A DNA stretch of 64,000 nt, taken from Ferdinandcohnia salidurans (GTDB lineage Bacteria; Bacillota; Bacilli; Bacillales; Bacillaceae_L). Position 1 is the first letter of the stretch; every line of letters starts with the position of its first letter. Both the position numbers and the translations under genes were made by a program. The stretch spans positions 1-64,000 of the forward strand of contig NZ_JBHUEK010000025.1 in assembly GCF_042680725.1 (NCBI RefSeq), written 5' to 3'. Under the pieces are notes generated by a model. It did no database searches, was not told the origin of the DNA, and worked only from the letters and a program-made list of their open reading frames with translations. Shown here one piece after another: positions 19,249 to 27,242 of this stretch.

Positions 19249-20790
19249 TCATCTCTTTTTTCGTCTAAATTTACTAGGTGACATTCCGTGTACCTTTTTA
19301 AACACTTTACAGAAATAACTATGGTCCGAGTAACCAACCATCCCACTAATTTCTGAAATGGGTGCCGTATCCTTTAGTAGGAGCTGTGAAGCTTTTTCAA
19401 TTCGAACCTTATTCAAATACTCTATAAACCCTTCTTTATTATGAGTAGAAAAATAGCTAGATAAATACGAAGGATTAAAATGGAAATGCTCGGCTACACC
19501 AGCAAGGCTTAGTGGTTCCGCATAATGGTCTTCAATATATTGCAGGAGCTTTTTCATATTCAAATTAGTAGGTTGATTCTTCTCCGATTGTAAGCATTTG
19601 TTTACTTGTTCAATAAAAGTCATTAGAATATCGACTGTTTCAGTAGACGATTGAGCTTCATTAATCGACCTGAAGTAGTCATACTTGGCATTCTCTATTT
19701 CCGTGAAATCGTACTCCGTATTACCAAAAAGAACGGTCATGTGAAAGATGATATGTTCGAAGAATGATTTAAACTCAAATACATCTGTTGTATAGATTGT
19801 AGAAAATGAAGTTACATAATCCTGCAAATAGCTAAAAGCTTCTTGGAAACGATCTTGCTTACATTCATTTGTGAACCACTCTATTTTAAAGGGTTCAATG
19901 TTAGGTATATCTCTTTGTAAATCTTGTGCCCGTAAAAGAGGGATGTCGGGAAAATAAAATCGATATTGCATTAATTTTGAAACCTTATCACGATAAATAA
20001 GTCCAATCTGTGAAAAGTCAGCGAACAGCTCACTTAGAACAAAGCCTGAATCCTGTTGGCTTTCCGCCATCATGTTTGCAAAATCGATGACCCTTTGAGC
20101 GTGGTCTTTTTTTACATTTAGAAGAATGACGGTTTCATCTTTATTAAAGGGAATCGTGTGATAGATTCCTTGGTCTACAAAAGATTGGAATTGTCCGGTG
20201 ATACGATCCTGAAGTTGGCTGCGTTCAACTCCTGGAAGGTTCCCACTAAAAACAACCCCTAATAGATAGAAACTGTCAAAGGGAAACACCCTAGCTATCA
20301 GTTCGGCATCGTAGTCTGTTTCATACCCTGACATGATCTTATCAATGACATGATTGATTGAAATGTAATCCTGCTGTTTTGACTCAATAGAATTTGCGGA
20401 GGGTATTCTGCTTACTGCTTTAGTTAGCACGCTTAATAGTGAATGAGCATCCAGCTTGGGCTTTAATATATAATCAACAACTCCACTTTGAAAGCTAGAC
20501 CGAACATAATCAAACTCTCCGAAACTACTTAAGACGATGATTTCAATCTCTGGATATTTTGACTTCACGATTCTTGTCAATTCTTCTCCGTCCATGATCG
20601 GCATGACAATATCGGTAATGACGATTTGGGGCTGCGTTTGTTCAATGATTTCAAGCGCTTCCTTTCCATTCGAGGCTTCCCCCACAATTTGAAAGCCTTC
20701 CTGCTCCCAATTGACATAATGTTTGATCCCCTGTCTAATTAAGACTTCATCATCCACAATCACAATTTTACACAATTCCTTCGTTGCCAT
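19249..20790 (-). CDS. Response regulator with AraC-type DNA-binding domain, YesN-like
   Basis: A 513-aa regulator. The N-terminal receiver domain (about 1-125) has VDDE, the phosphorylation Asp in VITDIVMPIMDG and the conserved Lys in ILKPK. A long middle region (about 130-405) links to an AraC/XylS double helix-turn-helix at the C-terminus (RIEKASQLLL, ISEISGMVGYSDHSYFCKVFKKVHGMSP). YesM/YesN-type pairs control adjacent oligosaccharide ABC systems in Bacillus, and this one directly precedes the second galactoside operon. AGGGTG precedes the ATG, and a TATAAT-like -10 lies at 20825-20830. Confidence 0.93.
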   Translation of the reverse strand: MATKELCKIVIVDDEVLIRQGIKHYVNWEQEGFQIVGEASNGKEALEIIEQTQPQIVITDIVMPIMDGEELTRIVKSKYPEIEIIVLSSFGEFDYVRSSFQSGVVDYILKPKLDAHSLLSVLTKAVSRIPSANSIESKQQDYISINHVIDKIMSGYETDYDAELIARVFPFDSFYLLGVVFSGNLPGVERSQLQDRITGQFQSFVDQGIYHTIPFNKDETVILLNVKKDHAQRVIDFANMMAESQQDSGFVLSELFADFSQIGLIYRDKVSKLMQYRFYFPDIPLLRAQDLQRDIPNIEPFKIEWFTNECKQDRFQEAFSYLQDYVTSFSTIYTTDVFEFKSFFEHIIFHMTVLFGNTEYDFTEIENAKYDYFRSINEAQSSTETVDILMTFIEQVNKCLQSEKNQPTNLNMKKLLQYIEDHYAEPLSLAGVAEHFHFNPSYLSSYFSTHNKEGFIEYLNKVRIEKASQLLLKDTAPISEISGMVGYSDHSYFCKVFKKVHGMSPSKFRRKKR

Positions 20791-20824
20791 TTGTTGTTCA
20801 CCCTATTTGCAATTTTTTATACCT

Positions 20825-20830
20825 ATTATA
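20825..20830 (-). promoter_or_regulatory. Candidate -10 of the two-component operon
   Basis: TATAAT on the minus strand 35 bp before the regulator start codon. The -35 is poor: TCGACA with a 15-base gap or TTCGAC with 16. A divergent TATACT near 20924 could serve the plus-strand membrane gene. Confidence 0.35.
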
Positions 20831-20961
20831 CACATCATAACGAGTTGTCGAAAAAGAATTGGTCTTCAACAGTCGCTGGTATTAGCCCACGTCCATACCG
20901 GGACAGTCACACGGCCCCTATGCTATACTATATTCCATATTATGGTCTCGGAGGGTCTTAT

Positions 20962-22101
20962 TTGAATTCAATCATCCATTTATATAAAAAGATGACGTTA
21001 CAACAGAAGTTGTTTTACATTATCCTTCTCCTTTGTTTTCTAGCTAGCATCGTGTTTGTCTATAACAATTATGCTTTTTATGAGCGGCCGATCGTTAAAG
21101 TGATTGAAGTAAGTTTGGAAGATGAGACGGAAATAGTGGATGGACTTGAGAACAAAGATACTTTGTTCACCCAGCATATCATTGGGGAAATAAAAAATGG
21201 CGAAGAAAAAGGAAGCCTGATTCATCTTGAAAATGAATACTCTTCCTCAAAAGCGTATGATTACGAATTTCGTGTTGGGAATGAATTGTTTGTTACGATC
21301 GATGGGGATAACGAAGGGGATACAGATTTAACTGGCACAATCCTTGAGGTTAAACGTGATAAATATTTACTGATCGTTGCTTGGATTTTTATCTTTATTT
21401 TACTATTGGTCGGGAAAAAGCAAGGTCTGTTGTCTATTTTTAGCTTGGTAATCAATGCACTCATTTTATCGTATGCCTTGGACCTTTATTTGGACAAACC
21501 CGACCGAAGTCTATTAATGATATGCAGTATCGGTATTATTTTCTTTACAGTCATATCCCTGTTACTCGTCAATGGATTTAATGAAAAAACATATAGCGCC
21601 ATTATCGCAACCCTACTTGGCACTTTTGTTTCTTTAGCCGTTGCGTATCTCGCAATATGGTTCACTGCCGGTGAAGGCCTCCGATATGAAGAACTGCAAT
21701 TTATTACTCGGCCCTATAAAACGGTGTTTATGGCTGGGTTATTTATCGGTTCCCTAGGGGCTGTTATGGATGTAGCCATTACCATGTCTTCTTCAATCTT
21801 TAGTTTGTATGAAAAAAATAACAATATTTCCGTCAAAGCACTTGTGAAGTCTGGGTTGGAAATTGGTAGAGATATCATGGGAACGATGACGAATATATTG
21901 TTTTTTGCATACATAAGTGGTTCGATCCCATTATTGATTCTATATTTTAAAAATGCATCTCCATTCGGATTTACTCTGAACATGAATCTTTCGCTGGAAC
22001 TAGCTCGTGCACTAGCTGGTGGGATTGGAATTGTACTAGCGATTCCAATTGGGTTGTACACGACGATATTTTTCATAAGTAGAAAGAGGGCGAGATCATG
22101 A
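20962..22101 (+). CDS. YibE/F-family membrane protein (first of pair)
   Basis: A 379-aa protein starting at a TTG seven bases after GGAGGG; the longer frame from 20791 runs through the upstream intergenic region and is rejected. One N-terminal helix (about 20-40) anchors an extracytoplasmic, OB-like domain rich in beta strands (about 45-145), followed by about seven helices with the conserved GSLGAVMDVAITMSSSIFS and GRDIMGTMTNILFFAY motifs of the YibE/F family. It overlaps the next gene by four bases, and the two cover YibE- and YibF-like halves. The family's function is not established; a multi-pass transporter is suspected. Confidence 0.85.
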   Translation: MNSIIHLYKKMTLQQKLFYIILLLCFLASIVFVYNNYAFYERPIVKVIEVSLEDETEIVDGLENKDTLFTQHIIGEIKNGEEKGSLIHLENEYSSSKAYDYEFRVGNELFVTIDGDNEGDTDLTGTILEVKRDKYLLIVAWIFIFILLLVGKKQGLLSIFSLVINALILSYALDLYLDKPDRSLLMICSIGIIFFTVISLLLVNGFNEKTYSAIIATLLGTFVSLAVAYLAIWFTAGEGLRYEELQFITRPYKTVFMAGLFIGSLGAVMDVAITMSSSIFSLYEKNNNISVKALVKSGLEIGRDIMGTMTNILFFAYISGSIPLLILYFKNASPFGFTLNMNLSLELARALAGGIGIVLAIPIGLYTTIFFISRKRARS

Positions 22102-22856
22102 ATGCTTTATTCTTACTTGCCGCCATTTTATTTATTTTAATGGCCCTTATCGGTGGAAAAAAAGGGGTACGTTCATTTTTGGCGTTGTTCTTCAATTTTG
22201 GTGTGCTCATGATTACGGTCATTTTTATGAATGACCCGAATCTAAATCCGATTTATTTAACCCTGATAGCATGTGTTGCGATAAGTGGTATTAATCTTTT
22301 TTATATTAATGAAGTAAATAGTAAAACAAAAACAGCCTTTATTTCTACGATCATCACAACGGTCATACTGCTGTTGTTTATTATCGCGCTCACCAATAAA
22401 ACAATGATTCAAGGGTTTGGCGAGGAAGAAATCGAAGAGCTTGGGATGTTCTCACTTTATATAGGAGTCGATTTTGTGAAAATTGGGGCTTCCGTCATCA
22501 TTATGAGTACCATTGGCGCCATTACAGATGCAGCAATTGCAATTTCATCGCCGATGCGTGAAATTTATTACCATAATCCGAATCTTAGCCGAAGAGAGTT
22601 ATTCGCTTCTGGGCTAAATATAGGAAGGGACATCCTTGGAACGAGTACGAATACGTTATTCTTCGCCTTCTTTGGAGGCTACCTTGCCCTATTAATTTGG
22701 TTTAAGGATTTACATTATTCAATCGGTGAAATCGTAAACTCAAAGATATTTAGCGCCGAAATGGTGACGATTCTAATTGCCGGAATCAGTGTAACTCTAG
22801 TTATACCCATTACCGCATGGATTACGGCATACTTTTTCGTAAAAAAAGCGAACTAA
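22098..22856 (+). CDS. YibE/F-family membrane protein (second of pair)
   Basis: A 252-aa membrane protein with about seven helices and the same family motifs as its partner (STIGAITDAAIAISSPM and GRDILGTSTNTLFFAF), but without the extracytoplasmic domain. The ATGA overlap with the upstream gene indicates translational coupling and probably a heteromeric complex. Its stop codon is followed immediately by a GGGACAGGTCCC element, which fills the whole gap to the convergent DtxR-like gene. Confidence 0.84.
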   Translation: MNALFLLAAILFILMALIGGKKGVRSFLALFFNFGVLMITVIFMNDPNLNPIYLTLIACVAISGINLFYINEVNSKTKTAFISTIITTVILLLFIIALTNKTMIQGFGEEEIEELGMFSLYIGVDFVKIGASVIIMSTIGAITDAAIAISSPMREIYYHNPNLSRRELFASGLNIGRDILGTSTNTLFFAFFGGYLALLIWFKDLHYSIGEIVNSKIFSAEMVTILIAGISVTLVIPITAWITAYFFVKKAN

Positions 22857-22858
22857 GG

Positions 22859-22917
22859 CGGGTCACAGGGACAGGTCCCTCGTACCAACTGGGACAGAGG
22901 CCCTGTCGCTCTGTCCC
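22859..22917. repeat. GGGACAGGTCCC palindromic element, copy 3
   Basis: Two palindromic parts (GGGACAGGTCCC and GGGACAGAGGCCCTGTC...CTGTCCC) occupy the entire 60-bp space between convergent stop codons and probably act as a bidirectional terminator. Confidence 0.72.
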
Positions 22918-23282
22918 TAATTCCTCTTTGTTAGGAAGGTGTCTAATTTTTGGATGACGTAACTACTAATATACGGCTCTATTTTTTTCACTTCTTCTTT
23001 AATGTTCTCTTCTTTCACTTCAATTAGTTGAAAGAACCGGGAGAGGACTTCATGGTTTACTGCCAATTGTTTAGCGAGCATTTCTCCATTTTCTGTGAGG
23101 ATAATAATCCCATATCGTTGAAAATCAATCAGTCCCTCCTCCTTCAACTTTTTCGACATTTTTGACGCAGAAGGAACGGAAACATTCAATGACTTCGCTA
23201 TTTGAGAAACACGCGCAAAACCTTCCTCATTTAAACTCCAATAGATCTCCACAAGATACTTTTCTTGCTTAGCTGAAAGCAT
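22917..23282 (-). CDS. DtxR/MntR-family regulator with degenerate metal site
   Basis: A 121-aa protein with the MntR-type winged helix (FARVSQIAKSLNVSVPSASKM) and a short dimerisation domain. Aligned by eye with B. subtilis MntR without gaps, His77 and Glu102 are retained, but the other Mn ligands are replaced: Asp8 by Lys, Glu11 by Val, Glu99 by Lys and His103 by Pro. It is also about 20 residues shorter. It lies downstream of the manganese importer genes on the same strand. It may have become metal-independent or respond to another signal; the operators at 27066-27141 may be read by a separate canonical MntR. AAGGTGG lies 11 bases before the ATG. Confidence 0.82.
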   Translation of the reverse strand: MLSAKQEKYLVEIYWSLNEEGFARVSQIAKSLNVSVPSASKMSKKLKEEGLIDFQRYGIIILTENGEMLAKQLAVNHEVLSRFFQLIEVKEENIKEEVKKIEPYISSYVIQKLDTFLTKRN

Positions 23283-23317
23283 CTATTCTTACACCACCTT
23301 GAATCAAATCGATTTTT

Positions 23318-23455
23318 TCAAAAGTTATCATCTTTATCATGAGAGACATTGCCTGTAATTTGGTTAAAGGCGTCCGTATCAATTACACCTAAAGCTCTAA
23401 GAATAATAGAGTACTTTACAAGCTTCGAATAAATTCTTGGACTTCTTTGCATCAT
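23318..23455 (-). CDS. Small hypothetical protein (45 aa) downstream of the manganese importer
   Basis: A 45-aa basic-to-acidic protein starting MMQRSPRIYSK, with the ATG six bases after a perfect AGGAGG; a longer frame from 23545 would read through a GGGACAGGTCCC element. It carries an N-terminal basic stretch, one moderately hydrophobic segment (LVKYSIILRALGVID) and an acidic tail ending DKDDNF. It sits between the importer permease and the DtxR-like gene on the same strand. I do not recognise it. The strong ribosome site is the main support that it is expressed. Confidence 0.6.
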   Translation of the reverse strand: MMQRSPRIYSKLVKYSIILRALGVIDTDAFNQITGNVSHDKDDNF

Positions 23456-23469
23456 TCTCACCCTCCTTT

Positions 23470-23502
23470 TTGGGACACGGGGACAGGTCCCTTGTCCCAC
23501 CC
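23470..23502. repeat. GGGACAGGTCCC palindromic element, copy 4
   Basis: GGGACACGGGGACAGGTCCCTTGTCCCA lies in the 82-bp gap between the last importer permease and the 45-aa gene, two bases past the latter's ribosome site. It could form a transcriptional or translational hairpin there. Confidence 0.72.
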
Positions 23503-23537
23503 ATTTTTTTACTAGATAAACCTGCCAACGCAACCCT

Positions 23538-24428
23538 TTAATCACGAGGTAAACTGGGACGATGGACCTCTGCCCCAGCCGTTTTAGAGAGAATCCCGTG
23601 TCTAGGGGAACAGATGAAGCTGATGAGAAAGATCACACCTGTTGCAAATGCCATGGAACCGGAAATGGACGTATCAATCCAGAGTGCAAAATAGTATCCC
23701 ATTATTGCGGACATCACCCCGAAGGAGGCACTTAGACCAATCATGACTAATAGTTTGTCAGTCCAAAGATAGGCGGATGCAGCTGGGGTGATCAGCATGG
23801 CGACTACCATGATAGCACCGACGGCATCAAAGGAAGCGACGGTCGTAACTGAAACAAGTGTCATAAACAGGTAATGCATCCCAAGTACCGGAATGCCAAT
23901 ACTGGCTGCAAGTGATGGGTCAAAGGTTGTAAGCTTCCATTCCTTATAAAAGAGTCCGATCACCAATATAACCACAAATAGGACAACAAGTAACATAAAT
24001 GTTGCGAGAGGGATCTCTCCAAGCACAGGTACATGAACAGTATTCCAAGGGACAAATGAGATTTCTCCCATTAAGGCGTGCTGCACATCCAGATGCGCAT
24101 TTCCAACCTTCGTCGCGATCAAGATCACTCCAATTGCAAAAAGTGTTGTGAAGACGACACCGATAGATGCATCCTGCCCCACGCCTTTTGAATGGAACCA
24201 CTGTACTAAAAACGTGGTTAAGATACCAGCAACCGCTGCACCAATGACCATGTGATAACCACTTAAGCTATGTGTAAGTAAATAGGCAACCACAATTCCT
24301 AGTAATACAGTGTGACTAATCGCATCTGCCATCATCGCCATTTTTCGAAGGATGAGAAATACCCCAACGATTCCACAAGAAATCCCCACTAGAGAAGCTG
24401 TTAGAAGGATCCATGCTGTGTACGTCAT
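23538..24428 (-). CDS. mntD: Manganese ABC transporter permease, MntD-like
   Basis: A 296-aa ABC-3 family permease with about eight to nine helices and the family motifs KMAMMADAISHTVLLGIVV and GAIMVVAMLITPAASAYLW. It shares one base of start/stop overlap with the preceding permease; AAGGAGGGAAATTA precedes the ATG. Together they form the membrane channel of a Mn/Zn-type importer. Assignment to manganese rests on the order lipoprotein - ATPase - permease - permease and on MntR-like operators before the first gene. Confidence 0.88.
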   Translation of the reverse strand: MTYTAWILLTASLVGISCGIVGVFLILRKMAMMADAISHTVLLGIVVAYLLTHSLSGYHMVIGAAVAGILTTFLVQWFHSKGVGQDASIGVVFTTLFAIGVILIATKVGNAHLDVQHALMGEISFVPWNTVHVPVLGEIPLATFMLLVVLFVVILVIGLFYKEWKLTTFDPSLAASIGIPVLGMHYLFMTLVSVTTVASFDAVGAIMVVAMLITPAASAYLWTDKLLVMIGLSASFGVMSAIMGYYFALWIDTSISGSMAFATGVIFLISFICSPRHGILSKTAGAEVHRPSLPRD

Positions 24429-25345
24429 TAATTTCCCTCCTTTACAATAGATTGTGGAACCAACTGTTCTTGGACTTCTTTCCGTTTGTTTCGTAGCATC
24501 ATAGATTCAACGATCAATCCCTTTTTATATCCTAAAAATAAGGATACTAGAAAGATAGAACCAGACGTCACGACAATGAATGGCCCCGTTGGTAATCCAA
24601 CTCCTAAAGCGCTAATTGTTGTTCCAACAGCACCTGAAACCCCTCCGAAGATTCCTGATAACCACATCATGGTTTTGAATGAGTGCGTCCAATATCGCGC
24701 ACTGACAGGTGGGATGATTAGTAGAGCTGACATAAGTATGACGCCAACTGCTTGAATTCCTACGACAACCGTGAGGACAAGTATTAATAAATAGATGATG
24801 TTCATCCCTTTTATGGATAGATTTAGACCCTTTGCAAAGTTCGGGTCAAACAGAAACAGTTTCCATTCCTTAAAGCCAATGACAACTATAAAAATCACAG
24901 CGATTGCTAAAATTGACATAGTCATTACATCTGAAGAGACCATCGAGGCGGCTTGCCCGAAGATAAAATTGTTTAAACCAGCCTGATTTCCTGTACTCGT
25001 CTTGTTTACCAGTGTCAACAGAACAATTCCTCCGCCAAAAAATACAGCTAAAATCATCCCCATTGCTGTGTCCTCGGTGATACGAGTTGTTGATTTTATC
25101 AACATGATACAGAATGCCCCAAGGAGCGCACTAATAGAGGCTCCAATCATTAAAACAAACAAGTCTTTCACTTGAAAAATAAGAAAGACCAAAACTACTC
25201 CAGGAAGTGCAGCATGTGAAAGTGCATCACTCATCAGACTTTGCTTTTTCCAATAAGCTAAACAACCAACCAATCCTGCAGCTACCCCAAGGAGCAATGT
25301 ACTAAACAAGACCCATTGAAAGTTACTTGAGAGTAGAATTGACAA
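24428..25345 (-). CDS. mntC: Manganese ABC transporter permease, MntC-like
   Basis: A 305-aa ABC-3 family permease (motifs KKQSLMSDALSHAALPGVVL and GVILMSALLIIPPVSARYW). The start is the TTG at 25345, eight bases after GGAGGG; the in-frame TTG at 25351 is too close to it. The gene overlaps the ATPase end by 23 bases and the next permease by one. Two permeases in tandem are the MntC/MntD pattern of Bacillus rather than the single permease of Znu systems. Confidence 0.88.
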   Translation of the reverse strand: MSILLSSNFQWVLFSTLLLGVAAGLVGCLAYWKKQSLMSDALSHAALPGVVLVFLIFQVKDLFVLMIGASISALLGAFCIMLIKSTTRITEDTAMGMILAVFFGGGIVLLTLVNKTSTGNQAGLNNFIFGQAASMVSSDVMTMSILAIAVIFIVVIGFKEWKLFLFDPNFAKGLNLSIKGMNIIYLLILVLTVVVGIQAVGVILMSALLIIPPVSARYWTHSFKTMMWLSGIFGGVSGAVGTTISALGVGLPTGPFIVVTSGSIFLVSLFLGYKKGLIVESMMLRNKRKEVQEQLVPQSIVKEGN

Positions 25346-26078
25346 CGCCAACGCCCTCCTTCAACCAGCGAATGGTTCCACCATAGGTTCTTTCTATATT
25401 TTCCGTTGAGAAGGTTGAAGCAACATCACCGTGTGCGATCACAGAACGGTTTAAAAATAAGACTTGATCAAAGTAATCTTCTACCGTCTGAAGGTCATGA
25501 TGGACAACAAGTACAGTTCTACCCTCATTTTTCAATTCTCTTAAAATTGTCATAATCGCTCTTTCTGTAGCTGCATCAACACCAGCAAGCGGTTCATCCA
25601 TAAAATACAAATCTGCATCTTGGATCAAAGCCCTTGCTAAGAAGACCCGTTGCTGCTGTCCACCCGACAATTCACTGATTTGTCGATGTGCGTAATCAGC
25701 CATCCCCACTTTATCCAAGGCATCAAGGGCTTTTTCACGATGATGTTTGTTAGGCCACTTTACCCATCCGATTTGTCCGTACATCCCCATCATCACAACA
25801 TCCAATGCATCCGTAGGAAAATCCCAATCTACTGAACCTCTTTGCGGTACGTACCCAACTCGTGCCTTTTCCTTTTTTAAAGTGGTTCCAAAAAAAGAAG
25901 TTGTACCTGTTAAACGTGGGTGAAGTTCAAGTAAAACTTTAATAAGGGTTGATTTCCCCGCTCCATTTGGACCAACGATGCTTGTTAGTGACCCTTGCTT
26001 GATTGTAAATGAAACATCTTGAAGCACTGTATTTTTACGATATGCGGCACTAAGCCCATCCACTGTAAGTACACTCAT
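25323..26078 (-). CDS. mntB: Manganese ABC transporter ATP-binding protein, MntB-like
   Basis: A 251-aa ABC ATPase with Walker A GPNGAGKST, Q-loop in VPQRGSVDWDFP, signature LSGGQQQRV, Walker B LYFMDEPLAG and the H-loop VVHHD. The WDFP segment after the Q-loop is typical of the metal-importer (ZnuC/MntB) family. It overlaps the lipoprotein gene by four bases. Confidence 0.92.
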   Translation of the reverse strand: MSVLTVDGLSAAYRKNTVLQDVSFTIKQGSLTSIVGPNGAGKSTLIKVLLELHPRLTGTTSFFGTTLKKEKARVGYVPQRGSVDWDFPTDALDVVMMGMYGQIGWVKWPNKHHREKALDALDKVGMADYAHRQISELSGGQQQRVFLARALIQDADLYFMDEPLAGVDAATERAIMTILRELKNEGRTVLVVHHDLQTVEDYFDQVLFLNRSVIAHGDVASTFSTENIERTYGGTIRWLKEGVGVVNSTLK

Positions 26079-27034
26079 TCATCAACACTCCTTGTTAACC
26101 CATCGTAAACCGTTTTGACATTGTGACGATACATTCCTAAATAGGTGCCTTCTTCCGTTCCTGCTTGCCCCATTGCGTCAGAGAAGAGTTCTCCACCTAA
26201 GCTAACGTCCATCCCCTTTTTAGCCGCACCCTCAATAACTGCCTTGATTGAGTTTTGGTTGATACTACTTTCAACAAAGACAGACGGAACCTTTTTTTCG
26301 TGTAATAGATCAACTGTCGATTGAATATCAGATATTCCGACTTCATCCTCCGTACTTAAGCCCTGCAAACCAACCACTTCAATATCATACATGCGACCAA
26401 AATAGCCAAATGCATCATGTGCCGTGACAAGGATACGTTGTTCTACTGGAATACTCGCCATTTTCTCGATTGCCTCTGCCTTTAGCTCATCAATTTTAGA
26501 AAAATAATCTTGTTTGTTTTCCTCAAAATAGCTGGCATCACGAGGTGAAAATTCTTTTAAATTTTCTGTCGCACTTTCTAACGCATCCTCCCAGATCTCT
26601 AAGTCAAACCAAATATGTGGGTCAATTGCACCCTCTTCGTCCTTTAGCAATCGACTCTCGTCAATAGAGTCCCCGATTGCAAAAACCGGTTTCGTTTCAT
26701 TCAACTTGTCAAAGATTTCTCCTAAATTTCCTTCAAGATGTAATCCATTGTAAAAAATGATATCTGCATTTTGTAGGGTCGTGATATCTCCTTGGGTAGC
26801 TTGATACAAATGCGGATCAACTCCAGGCCCCATAAGACTTGTAACTTCCACCCGATTACCACCAATGATTTGCATGGGTTCCCCTATTTGTGCAATCGTT
26901 GTGACTACTTGAATTGTTTCTTTCGTGGAATCCTCGTTATTTAGCTCACTGGTTGTCGTGCTGCACCCTATAAGTACAAGCGTCATACATACTCCTAAGA
27001 TAAAAAGTCGGATGATTGTTTTTGCTCTCTTCAA
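26075..27034 (-). CDS. mntA: Manganese-binding lipoprotein, MntA-like
   Basis: A 319-aa cluster A-I metal-binding lipoprotein. The lipobox LIGC gives lipidated Cys24. Metal ligands are visible in family positions: His in VDPHLYQA, His in DPHIWFD, the AHDAFGYF segment, and Asp near LFSDAMG. There is no His-rich loop, which favours Mn over Zn. Translation starts at a TTG eight bases after AGGAGG. MntR-like boxes lie in the leader, so synthesis should rise under manganese limitation. Confidence 0.9.
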   Translation of the reverse strand: MKRAKTIIRLFILGVCMTLVLIGCSTTTSELNNEDSTKETIQVVTTIAQIGEPMQIIGGNRVEVTSLMGPGVDPHLYQATQGDITTLQNADIIFYNGLHLEGNLGEIFDKLNETKPVFAIGDSIDESRLLKDEEGAIDPHIWFDLEIWEDALESATENLKEFSPRDASYFEENKQDYFSKIDELKAEAIEKMASIPVEQRILVTAHDAFGYFGRMYDIEVVGLQGLSTEDEVGISDIQSTVDLLHEKKVPSVFVESSINQNSIKAVIEGAAKKGMDVSLGGELFSDAMGQAGTEEGTYLGMYRHNVKTVYDGLTRSVDE

Positions 27035-27065
27035 TTTTTACGCCTCCTTGCATTAATGAAGAAAT

Positions 27066-27086
27066 GTTGCATCAGGGAAACTTTTT
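27066..27086. promoter_or_regulatory. MntR-like operator, proximal
   Basis: TTGCATCAGGGAAACTTTTT differs by only one or two bases from the B. subtilis mntABCD MntR site as I recall it (TTGCATGAGGGAAACTTTT). It lies 32-52 bp upstream of the mntA-like start codon. Confidence 0.72.
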
Positions 27087-27107
27087 GGGTAAAAAAATTT
27101 ATAGTTT

Positions 27108-27141
27108 CCTAACAGACAAAAAGTTTCCTTAAGGAAAAATT
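27108..27141. promoter_or_regulatory. MntR-like operators, distal pair
   Basis: AAAGTTTCCTTAAGGAAAAA (about 27117-27137) is the inverse orientation of the MntR consensus core CCTTAAGGAAACT. A half-site, TAGTTTCCTAACAGACAAA, precedes it. Multiple boxes suggest tight manganese repression. Confidence 0.65.
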
Positions 27142-27166
27142 AACTCAATACAACCTATCCTGTCAA
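27138..27166 (-). promoter_or_regulatory. Candidate SigA promoter of the mnt operon
   Basis: Minus-strand TTGACA (27166-27161), a 17-base spacer, then TTAATT as a weak -10. The palindromic MntR-like box follows at the expected start point, a sensible repressor position. Confidence 0.5.
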
Positions 27167-27208
27167 GAAGAATTTTTTGAAAAATAAAAAAAGGGCGGGA
27201 CATAAAAA

Positions 27209-27236
27209 GCCGACTTCCCACAATTAGGAAGTCGGC
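27209..27236 (-). terminator. Rho-independent terminator of the BceAB-type operon
   Basis: A perfect 10-bp stem GCCGACTTCC/GGAAGTCGGC with loop CACAATTA is followed on the minus strand by TTTTTATG, a few bases past the permease stop codon. Confidence 0.88.
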
Positions 27237-27242
27237 CAGGCG

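Noticed and set aside
20791..20961. 57-residue N-terminal extension of the first YibE/F protein
   Set aside because: It overlaps the divergent promoter region; GGAGGG and the TTG at 20962 give a better start.
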